64,000 nucleotides of DNA from contig CM077643.1 in NCBI GenBank assembly GCA_039707465.1, forward strand, positions 332,526,419 to 332,590,418. The letters are read 5' to 3'. The notes beneath the pieces are model-generated. The model saw nothing but the letters and a program-made list of their open reading frames with translations, searched no databases and was not told the origin of the DNA. Below are positions 11,865 through 21,724 of this stretch, piece after piece (within the stretch, counting starts at the first letter, position 1; each line of letters begins with the position of its first letter). This stretch comes from Rhabdophis nuchalis (Eukaryota; Chordata; Lepidosauria; Squamata; Natricidae). The position numbers and the translations under genes were made by a program.

Positions 11865-13348
11865 GGTATTTTTACCCACTTTGCTCAGCAGATGCCAAAG
11901 CTTGTGTATGGCAGTTCCCTATCTTTTACTGTGCAATAATCATTCTTGAGGTCTACAGCCTTCTTGAATTTCTGCACATCCAGTAAACCACTAAACTATC
12001 TGATCTCTAAAACCCATCTTAACACTTTCATCATCTGAATCTTTAGTATATCCTAAAATGAAATGCTTTAAATTCTATGTGGATGTAAAAGTGTCCTAAC
12101 TGAAGAAGGCCATTGTACCAGAAGGCATAAGTAGCAGGGAGATTGCAAAAAGATGAAGAGATGAACAACAGAAATTCCATACTCTCCATAGTGGCAATGA
12201 AATAAAATTAGGAAAATCATCAAAAGACAGCACAAAGAAATTCCGAAAGACCCTGAAAATAAACTGGAAAAAAACATAACACTTTTAGAAATCGAAGGAT
12301 TGGTTTCAGTACAATATTAAGATTGATACTTTGAATTGGTTCCCAGAAATAAATAATGCAGATTTTTAAATTTTTAGAATAGTATGATCAGATACCTATT
12401 GGAATATAGTTGCTGGTACTTTTATTATGAACCATTAATTTATCAATAATGCTGAGATTCATGAAAGTATAGAAAAGTGTTCCTTAATAGATTTTATTAA
12501 AATAAACTTAATATCAAATGTTGAACCATATCCATATCTTTCAAGGCTCCCTAGCCCAGCATAGAACATGGATCTTAAATAGTCCTCCATCCATATTGAA
12601 TTATCTCCCTCCCACCAATTCTATTTTCTTCATATTATAAGTTCAACAATTACTACCAGGGTATTCTTTATTATGATTTTTTTCCATGCCAGAAATGGAC
12701 AGCAAGATCTCAAGACAAAATCTCTTTAGCGGCCATCTGCATGGATATAAAAGAACAGCATACTGATTTATAGAATTATGAAACATTAAGTGCCAGCAGA
12801 TGGTGCTGTTTCTGTTAAGTACAAGATTTGTCTAAGTACAATAATCTGAAAGCCATAGGATATAATGCTATCTCTCCATATCTCTTCACTCATCTCTTAT
12901 ATTTTAAAATCACAATGGTAGGCAATGTTTTAGTGCCTCCAACATGTAGAAGAAACTACTGTTAAAAAGCTTCTATATTCTCCTGCAATTCAACCATTTC
13001 AACATTCTCATCTTCTGCATAATCTATATGTACATTATATATGTATTTCTGACTATGGTATGCTGCTCAGGTATACTTTCCTCAGTTTGCTCTATAAATT
13101 AGATTAATAAATAATCAAAAAAGTGATTTAACAAAAACTACATCACAATGCAAACTGAATAGATTCAGAGTCCTATCCAGCCCCCTTTCATTAATTTAAT
13201 GTATCTAAATGTCACAACTACACATTTTATGCTTCTCCAAAAATTTCTGTCAGAGAAACTCTGTTGTGCCAAAATAGCCTAATCTGCTTTTTTTCTGCCT
13301 CCAAAAGCAAGACTTCAAAGGAGGCAGTTGTTGATAAAACAAGCAGCA
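11865..13348. other. unannotated, AT-rich
   Basis: No element boundaries or coding signals recognised over about 1.5 kb. Confidence 0.4.
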
Positions 13349-13976
13349 TGTTGTGGCCCACCAGTGGCCAGCGGCCAGTGGCCAGCAAAGCTGGTGGCAG
13401 ACTCAGACAGTTGAGGAGAAACATGGGCCAGTCCTAGAGTCTGGGAAAGTCTCTGATAAGTGTTCTCTGTCGGACGCAGAGATCGGGCTAGGTCTGTCCA
13501 ACAGTTATCAGCTGCCTTTGGAGTCGGAGATCAGTGAGGCAGAAGAAAAGCTGGAGTCTGTTCCTGTTGTGTGAATGTGTAGAGCTGCCAGGAGAAGGGA
13601 ACAGTTAAGGAACAAGGGCTGACTTGGGAGTGAAGGCACAGGCGGATGGTAAAGGGCCCCTCCCATAGGGAATAGAGAGGAACGGAAGGGGAATGGAGTT
13701 TTCAGGAGACAATTTGTTCATTTAATTAATGTGAAGATTTGTTTGTGACTCTCAGAGACTCTTTGCCAAATATTTTCTTCTTACAGCCATGCGTTTGGAA
13801 GATATCAGCAGCTCTCCAAGCCTGATAAGGTATGTGGTGATAAATTCATCCTTGAAAGACTGTTTACCAGGACTTTGCTGGATGTGAATGAGAGGAATTC
13901 ATATTAGCTTAATAAAAAGAGTTTTTGTCGAAACAAGCAGTCTGCTTCATTATTTTCTGAAGCCTAGGTCGGAACA
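13349..13976 (+). mobile_element. solo LTR, probably Gypsy-type (628 bp)
   Basis: It begins TGTTGTGGCCCACC and ends CCTAGGTCGGAACA. A polyadenylation signal AATAAA sits at 13911-13916, 60 bp before the end. The flanks CAGCA (13344-13348) and TAGCA (13977-13981) match at four of five bases, as an aged 5-bp duplication. No internal gag/pol sequence flanks it, so only the LTR remains. Confidence 0.65.
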
Positions 13977-13981
13977 TAGCA

Positions 13982-14715
13982 TGTGGACAAACAGTACTGA
14001 AACCAATTTAGTTTTGGCACTAATTGTAAAGGCAACAGGCAGAAAAGGAAGTACCCAGCTGTTCCAGCTTGCAAATGGAGCCCTTTTGTAGAGTCCACTC
14101 ACTCTTTATTGATAGTAAAGAGTGAAGTTAGACTAGAGGCACAAAAAAGGAAGCATTAAACTTGCTTCTGCTTCAGCATGAAAGTTGATCATTATGCTAT
14201 ATCATGTGTAAAAGCTAAAATAGGATTGAGAGAGTTCTTAAGAAATTCTCAGCTTACTCTAGCTTGAAAATGACATAAACTCAAGCCCGACCTTATCCGT
14301 TTCTTGCAATTTCCTATCAAACCCATTATAAAAGAAAACTGAAGTAAGCTATCGGAAAAGATACTTGTCCTTCATTACTTTATCTTTCAGCTTTCAGATG
14401 TGTGCTAGCTTAGAAGCAAATGTCAACAGTGTGAAGGTTACTTGCATTTTCATTACTGCTGCCACTAATCAGATATTTTAAAAAAACCAACCTTAGTAAA
14501 CAAAAGAAAAAGAATACACCATCCTTCAAGAATCTGCATTGTCACCATCTTCAAAGTGGCTGGTGCAAACTACCTATCAAAATCTATTTATCAGTAATGA
14601 ATTTTTGGAGACTGAAAAACTGTTTTTGCTTCTCTTTAACAGAGTTGGGAAAACAACAGGAGCAACAGATATTTGAAAGAGATGGCATTGCTAAGAATAT
14701 GATAATTAACTATAT
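13982..14715. other. no gene seen
   Basis: Ordinary AT-rich sequence. Confidence 0.45.
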
Positions 14716-14870
<155 letters not shown>

Positions 14871-15559
14871 ATCATCTTGCAAGCTGTCTTAGACCAAAGG
14901 TTGATTTAGTCAGCATTCTATTCCTGTTGTGTCCAATCAGGTGTCAATGGGATGTCCTCAGCAGGACAGGAGTGCAATAACACCATTCTCCTTGTGTTTC
15001 CTAGCAACTGGTATTTAGAAGCCTAATGATACTAGAAGTGATAAATAGCCAGCATCCTTGTGACTAGTAGCCATAGACAGCCTTATTACCAATTAATCTG
15101 ATATCTTAGCTGATTCAGGTAATGCTTTGGAAAAGCTGGAGTAGTGTTTAAAATCAGTAATGGACATGTAGTAGATCAATAAAAAAAGGAATTCAGTCCT
15201 CCTAAGAGAGATACTGTTTGCAATTGGAAATGGTGATAATTTGTAGAAGATTGTATTTCACTGAAAGGGTGGTGCTTCAGGATTGTTATTTAAGTAATTT
15301 GGTCCAGTTTTTGTAGAGGAGTTGTTTAAAGTGTTAGCTGCATAAAATTTAATAACCAGGGCAGGGGAATGAGTTGGGATACACAGTAGTATACTCCATC
15401 CAAGGGAGACAACCATTTCCAGTTCCTAATCAACCACAACACCCTGCCAAGTAATTGATGCTGGGGGCTTACTAGAGATATGAGAGAGTGAATTCCATTC
15501 CCACTTGGGGAATGGAAAGATGGGGCTTTGAATGGCATTTCTAGGGACACTGGGAGAGC
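14871..15559. other. no clear feature
   Basis: Possible old LINE sequence, but nothing that can be assigned. Confidence 0.35.
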
Positions 15560-15840
15560 TGCCTTGTCCTGTCAATATGCTCTATGGAACAGATGCAGAT
15601 TGAAACTGTTCTTCCTCTACTAACCTGTCAGAGATGTGGAGACAACCAGAACTGCAATGGGGGAGGGCTTATGTGGATCAATTTCACTCAGGTTGCACTC
15701 AGTGATCAATACTGAAATCATGTGTTAATGAACTTTGGTGGAAAAGGACAGTTATGCTACAACTGTCCCGATTCTTTGATCTCTCAGTGGCTTTTTGTAT
15801 CATCAGTCATGGTATTCTTCTGAACTCACTATAGAACAGA
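15560..15840 (+). mobile_element. degenerate CR1/L3-like LINE fragment
   Basis: Around 15768-15830 the plus strand gives 'FFDLSVAFCIISHGILLNS', which parallels 'LLDLSAAFDTIDHGILLHR' of the L3 RT in the 21.7-kb copy. The left boundary is uncertain. Confidence 0.45.
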
Positions 15841-16466
15841 GTAAGTTTATTCCCCCATTATATTTACGGTTATGTTTATTTTTAAGAATCGTATCTACTT
15901 TTAATTTATATGCTGTCAAGCCTCAGTTTTGAATAGGATGGCATTATAAATCTAAGTGTAAATAGCAAGGTGAAATATTCAGAAATAAAAATATGAAAAC
16001 AATTAAAAATCTAATTTGTTTAGAAGCAAAAAACATCAGGAGGATATTTGAATAAGAATGATTTTGGAAGCATGCCTATTCTTAATATTAATGTTTCAAA
16101 TCCTTACGTTAAGATGCCCAGAGTAAGTTTGTCTCAGGGAAGATAGGAACAAATATTCCAAAGAATCCAAAACATGGTTTATATTTCTGAGCTTATTTTA
16201 TGATAAATGAAATATATGCCTCCCACCTTTATAATAACAATAACAGAGTGGTTGACAAAACTAGAATCAATAAATAGACAAAAAACTAAAACTTAGAAAC
16301 CAGCAAAAAAATATAAATGATATTTTTGGGCCTCTGACTTGGTATACATAACTATTGTGGTTATAATTTTTTTTAATCAATTCACTTATTCTGTTTTGTT
16401 TTTTGGCTTGAATTGCTTGTTTACCTCCCAGAATCACAGTCAGGAGATGGGTGACAATATAAATGG
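15841..16466. other. AT-rich, nothing recognised
   Basis: No gene or repeat boundary. Confidence 0.4.
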
Positions 16467-16546
16467 TTTAAATGAATGAATGAATGAATGAATGAATGAA
16501 TGAATGAATGAATGAGCGAATGAATGAATGAATCAATCAATCAATC
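16467..16546. repeat. (AATG)n/(AATC)n microsatellite
   Basis: About 16 AATG units with one AGCG variant, changing to AATC at the right end. Confidence 0.95.
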
Positions 16547-16579
16547 ACCTAATAGCATCGGAATCTTACTTTCTTTGTA

Positions 16580-16985
16580 TTGCTCTATGATGATTATGAT
16601 GTCATCCATTCAGTCATGTCTGATTCTTGTCAATTATATGGATCTGGTGTCTCCATATTTTCTGATCTTGCACTACTTCTTTGAGTTGTTCTATGCACCA
16701 GCTGGTGTCAGTTTTGAAGGTCGCCAGCCACTATGTTCTTTGGCAGCCTGGTTTCCTTTTACCGCTAACTCTTCCAAACATAATTGCCATCTCCAGTGAA
16801 TTCCCCCACATGATATGGCCAAAATAAGTGAGATGCAGTTTTGTGATTTTGCCTTCTAGTGACATTCTCGTGTTATGTGCTCCAATACTTGCTTGGTTTT
16901 GCTCTAATGTTTCAGCTTTTCATTGTCTGCTTCCATCATTAATTTGCTTATTGTTTCTTAAAAGTAGAATGCTCTTCTGGCCATT
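16580..16985 (-). mobile_element. ancient L2-like LINE fragment
   Basis: The text 'tcagtcatgtctgattcttg' followed by 'ctccatattttctgatcttg' and 'cataattgccatctccagt' resembles the reverse complement of the RT end of old vertebrate L2 LINEs. It is heavily diverged with no open frame. Confidence 0.45.
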
Positions 16986-17974
16986 TATTTCTCAAAGTGA
17001 TTCATGAATTAAAAGACCAATGTCCAGCCTTTCTATTATGCTTTCTCTTCCCCCTTTTTATTCCTCACTCTTTTAGGCAAGGCCAACATGTCTTGAATAG
17101 CAGGGAAGTCCAGATCATTCTGTATATTCTCTGTACCCTGTTGTGAAGAATGGAGCATCACTATATTATCTCTTGCAGGGCTCTGCCATTTGCCACCTTA
17201 CAAGAAAGAAAAATCCATCTGCAGGCTGCTATAATTGCCTTGGCTTGAAAGCTGTAACTCCACAAAAGGAAGAAGGATATTTATACTCTAAGCAAAGTGA
17301 AGGATAATGGGGCTGAAAGCAGTAAGTTATAATAGAATTAAAGAACAGGTGAAGGATGGAGTTTTTCCCACATTTGCTTGGTGCAGTTCATTTAAATGTA
17401 ACATTTTGCCAATTTTATAGCCAGACTTTGAGAACTTTCTTTTGCTAAAATGATATCAACTGGAACTCTTTAGGATTTGATCTAAGTCACCCAAACTAGT
17501 AAGTGTTGATATTCTGATTTTAGAGCTATACATTGGAAGAACACATGCTGAGTCATTAGATGAGTATGTCATCAATGGAAATAATCCAGTGGTGAAAAAG
17601 ATGGAGGGTGGTAGGTTTTGCATAAACTTCTTTCTCAGAATAATATTTACTCAGCAATAAAAACCCATTTTAAAAACACACACTAATTGCAGTTAATAAG
17701 GAGGAAAAATGTGTGTCACCACTGCAATGACTCTTGAATAATTGCAGCACTCATAGTTCTCCACATGACATTTCCATTGGGTAAAATTTCAGTAGCATGG
17801 GATAAAAAGAAGGAATTGTTTCCTGATCTGATCTTGCAATGGCTTCCAAGTTGCTTAAACATATTAAAAGTGAAGGAAAATTTGTTTGATGAAAGACCAT
17901 GGAGAAAATAAGCTATGTGTTCTGATTTTCTTGAACCTGGAAACAGTGCCTCTATATATTACAGAGTTAAGGCT
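16986..17974. other. no gene seen; low-repeat sequence
   Basis: Apparently unique. Around 17360-17500 it has the look of constrained non-coding DNA, which only alignment can test. Confidence 0.35.
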
Positions 17975-18312
17975 CTATAGTAGAGGTTCCCCTCCCACAT
18001 ATATGCCAGTCATTCCTGACTCTAGAGGGTGGTGCCCATCTCTGTTTCAAAGCTGAAGAGCCAGCACTGTCTGAAGACTTCTCTGTGGTCATGTGGCCGG
18101 CATGACTAAACACCAAAGGCACACGGAATGCTGTTCCCATCAAAGGTGGTTCCTATTTTTCTATTTTCTACTTGCATTTTTACATGATTTTGAACTGCTA
18201 GATTGGCAGAAGCTAGGACAAGCAAACAGCACTCACTCCATTACACGGTGCTAGGGAATGCCAAACTTTCTGATTGACAAACTCAGCATCTTAGCCACTG
18301 AGCCACTGAGTC
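17975..18312 (-). mobile_element. Sauria-type tRNA-derived SINE
   Basis: The right end, read on the minus strand, is the tRNA-like head: 'ggctcagtggctaagatgct' holds the A box. The body 'agccagcactgtctgaagac' and 'gtggtcatgtggccggcatg' and the 3' end 'gaggttcccctcccaca' complete a full-length copy. It is diverged by several per cent from the copy at 45.5-47.4 kb. Confidence 0.88.
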
Positions 18313-19001
18313 CCTTCATAGAAGATAGTTTTTATTTAATACATAGCTCATTACTCATCTTTGGATAGCAACCATCATTCAGATAATTACTGCGTTTTGA
18401 ATTTCCATAGTTCTCCAATAGGTTTAGCAACAAGGAGGATACCTACTAAAATACAGGGCATATAAATAACACTACAAAATGGTCAATGTAGTTGATCATG
18501 CGGTCTCAAATCCAGTGGTTTGTCCATAGCATATCTAGTTTTCTAGTCGTGGGGGACTCAATAGCAACACAGTCTTCTGCTTAACAATATAAGTAGTCTT
18601 CACTTAATTATGATAATTGGCTGTATAATTTCCATTGCCAAGCAATGTGGTCATGAAGTGAGATGTTACATGACTGCATCACTTAAGCAGCAACAATCCC
18701 AGCAGTTCCCATTGCCATCATTAAGTGAAGATCTTGGGTCATTCAATGAGAACCTCGTGTGACTGCAGCTTCCTGCTGCCTTTCAACAAGCAAAATTAAT
18801 GGGGAAGCTGGTAGAAAACTGTAAGTCCTAGACACAAGTCTTTCCTTAGTCAGCTAGTGAGCAAAACGGTGGGTGGGTGTGCACTGTGAAGTGGCAGACC
18901 AGGGGTGGATGTTGCAGCCCAGCACAATTGTGGCTCAGAAGAGGATGGGTGTACTATATGTACAGAGTAAATGCAGATGGGAAAGAGGTGGGTGCTCTGG
19001 A

Positions 19002-19002
<1 letters not shown>
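18313..19002. other. mostly unassigned, with a degenerate DNA-transposon fragment
   Basis: 18585-18790 ('agtcttcacttaattatg', 'ttaagtgaagatcttgggtc') resembles the 'aggtagtcnttgacttacaa' family seen better at 29648. The rest is unassigned. Confidence 0.4.

Positions 19003-19082
<80 letters not shown>
19003..19082. repeat. (AAT)n microsatellite at a LINE tail
   Basis: About 26 AAT units directly against the LINE 3' end at 19083. The long poly-Asn, poly-Tyr and poly-Ile frames across it are artefacts. Confidence 0.95.
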
Positions 19083-19083
<1 letters not shown>

Positions 19084-19325
19084 CTTTATTGTCATTGTAA
19101 TAAGAATTTAATAAAATTACAATGAGATTGGTATAAGGGCTGCCTTGGGAGAACAAAATGTAATGGAAGTGACAGCAATATACAACCTTTCCTGCTGGCT
19201 TCCCCACTGACTTTGCCTGGTGTTAGAGTACAACATAAGATTGTTCCTGCAATAATTCTTCTCAATTGCTGTTAGCTGGCACCTCTCTATTTTACCGAAT
19301 GTCTGAGAGAAATAAAGCACCTAAA
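19083..19325 (-). mobile_element. non-LTR retrotransposon 3' end (CR1 superfamily, Rex/L2-like)
   Basis: The minus strand ends ACAATGACAATAAAG before (ATT)n, the same 3' terminus as the element at 36661-37112. It is short and 5'-truncated. Confidence 0.6.
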
Positions 19326-19715
19326 ATGATGTTAAAATGTTGATGTGCTCAGACCAAATATAAAGGTAACCAAATATTGATATCAGCTAAGTAGAGCTTA
19401 GTAATTATAAGAGTGACAAAGAATTTGATATTTACATTTATTGTGTCTGTAGATTTCCACCCACTGGCTCTATTTAAGGTAATAAAAATCCTTTCTGGGA
19501 AGACGACGTATGTGGGACTAAATGTTAGCAGACCACCCAGCTGAGTTTGTGGGTTTCCTTGCCGATAAAGTCACTGTGTGTGGACACTAGTAGGGCAGAG
19601 CTCTCTGTATTGTGCAGGGTGTATCTTGACTTTCTTTGGAGTTTGTGAATCTTGAAGAAGTGGATAGGGTTTTATGTAAGTTAGTTCCATGCCTCTGTTA
19701 ATTCCTCCAAGAAAA
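19326..19715. other. nothing recognised
   Basis: No repeat or gene. Confidence 0.4.
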
Positions 19716-20009
19716 TGGGATATGTGTGATCATTACTTTTTTAAAGGGAGGGTGTTATGTCACTTGCTTTAAAAAGTAAGGTGTAGTTGCTTGAAGAAGC
19801 CACCTCTTGATATGTTCATACTTGATAATTTTTATTCTGTCTCTATCTTCTTCTTTCTGTTGAAGCTTTTTGATAAAGGTGGAAAAGCAGCTAAAGGATA
19901 TTAGACAAAATGGATTATCTAGATTTTTTCCTTTCAAAGTACACCTTACTTTTTAAAGCAAGTGACGTAACACCCTCCCTTTAAAAAAGCAATGATCACA
20001 CATATCCCA
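19716..20009. mobile_element. fold-back inverted-repeat element (294 bp)
   Basis: Arms 19716-19785 and 19940-20009 are near-perfect inverted copies of about 70 bp (TGGGATATGTGTGATCATT against AATGATCACACATATCCCA), with a 154-bp spacer. No coding sequence. The flanks show no clear target duplication, so the class is unknown. Confidence 0.7.
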
Positions 20010-20071
20010 TTGAAAGCCATGAAGCCATTGGATAGAAACAATAGTGGTCATTCTCATAGATTACTTTTGTC

Positions 20072-20427
20072 CAGGGTGTTAACCTCATGTCATCATGGCA
20101 TCATCACATGACATGACATGTCACCAGGGGTGGGTTCCAGCTGCTGCTACTGCTGGTTTACCCAGGTATGTTTTTCATGCGCGCAGCACTAAAAATGTTT
20201 CTGTGTATGCGCAGAAGCAAAAAACAAGATGGTGGCACCTACAGTGCTGCTGAGAGAATCAGTTTGGGAATGTTGCAGGCTGAGTTACTACCTACTTGGC
20301 CAAACCAGTCCGAACCGGTAGGAACTCACCTCTGCATGTCACAACTCCCCCCCCTTCACTAAACTGGATATGGGTGTGGCCAGTGCATGATGCATCTAGC
20401 CCGCAGGCTGCAAGTTTGACAGCCCTG
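20072..20427 (+). mobile_element. hAT MITE hosting a second hAT MITE
   Basis: The left end is CAGGGTGTTAACCTCATGTC and the right end is AAGTTTGACAGCCCTG. CTTTTGTC is duplicated exactly at 20064-20071 and 20428-20435. The right half matches the 55537-55646 element ('ggtgtggccagtgcatga'). It is split at 20125 by a younger MITE. Confidence 0.88.
20125..20334 (+). mobile_element. hAT MITE (210 bp), nested, perfect TSD
   Basis: Ends are CAGGGGTGGGTTCC and GGAACTCACCTCTG. CATGTCAC is duplicated at 20117-20124 and 20335-20342. The internal 'agttactacctacttggcc' and 'aaccagtccgaaccggtagg' recur inverted at 61785-62004. Confidence 0.92.
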
Positions 20428-20435
20428 CTTTTGTC

Positions 20436-21427
20436 ACAATATGGAAGTGAGAAGTGGGTTCCCCTTTAGTTCTGATACATTTGATTGTCTAACTTTGTGG
20501 ACAGGTTAAATTGTACACCCAAGCAAACAGAATATATATATATACAAATTTCTATGTGACTCACTAGCATATGTGACTTCTCACAAAATCAAAATTCTGT
20601 GCTGATAACAGTGGTGTCAGACCCAAGTACCATTAAAACATCATGGATCACCAAAAAGAAACAAAGACAGATATCACACGGGAAAAAATCAATTCTTAGT
20701 TCTCACATGAAGCACAAATAACCTGAATTAAAATGTCATATTCTGATTATTTCATGTGAAGATTTAAATCTCTTGAGATATTTTATAATGCCAGGAAAAG
20801 TGGAATAAAAAAGGGCAATCAGTAAAGTGAATGGACGCTATTACATTGGTCTTGGGTACATTGTTGAAAAACCTGAAGGAGCAGATTGGGGATAAATAAT
20901 CCTAGAAAAGGTCTTTGTGTTAACATTAAGATTATCATAACATTATCGAGTTTGGGTAATGAAATGTCCGCAAGGAAGGAACCAAGTTCAGAGAGCATCA
21001 TAGACTCCTTATTTCAAGTCTGAACTACAAATATTCTTTATTGTTAAATCTGATGCATACATTTTTCTAAATAAGGCTCTTGTGACTTAAATAAATGATT
21101 CCTTTAAAAGTCAGAATTCATTACAGGTTCCAACAAAGCAGCCAGCATTCTCTTTTCCAAGAAGATACCTTCATGGAGTTGAGGGTATATTTCATCGTGC
21201 ACCTTATCAGTTAAGAGTAGAGAAACTCCTGAGTCAAATTCAACCTCTAGTAACTACAACCATGTCATTATCTTGGCAGTGTTATTGAAGAGGTTTGTGA
21301 CTGCCTTTTTCTGGATGATTTCCCAGTCCAGCAAATAGCCCTGGAATTTCCAGCTAATCACTCATTTAAGTACTAACCATGGCTAATCTATAACAGCCTA
21401 GGTTGGTTAGGTATTGTCACCTGTTAC
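20436..21427. other. no gene; short (AT)n at 20527-20544
   Basis: Otherwise unassigned AT-rich sequence. Confidence 0.4.

Positions 21428-21513
<86 letters not shown>
21428..21513. repeat. (AAT)n microsatellite, L3 LINE tail
   Basis: About 28 AAT units at the 3' end of the near-complete L3 copy. Confidence 0.95.
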
Positions 21514-21515
<2 letters not shown>

Positions 21516-21724
21516 TTTATTTGTAGCCCGCTCTCTCTCCCCAGAGGGACTCGAGGCGGGGCACAGGAAAATTAAAAAACAATAAACACAAACAGAATAC
21601 ATAATTTAAAATCACAATTAAACAAATCCTGCGCTAAAAACATCTATAAAAACTAAAAACTGTCCCTAAAACCCCTTAACACTACAAATAATTAAAATTA
21701 CCCTAAAACCCCAGGACAAGGAGG

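Noticed and set aside
17975..18312. tRNA gene at the SINE head
   Set aside because: A diverged SINE promoter without a cloverleaf.
18850..19207. Poly-Asn, poly-Ile and poly-Tyr frames
   Set aside because: Translations of (AAT)n in three frames.
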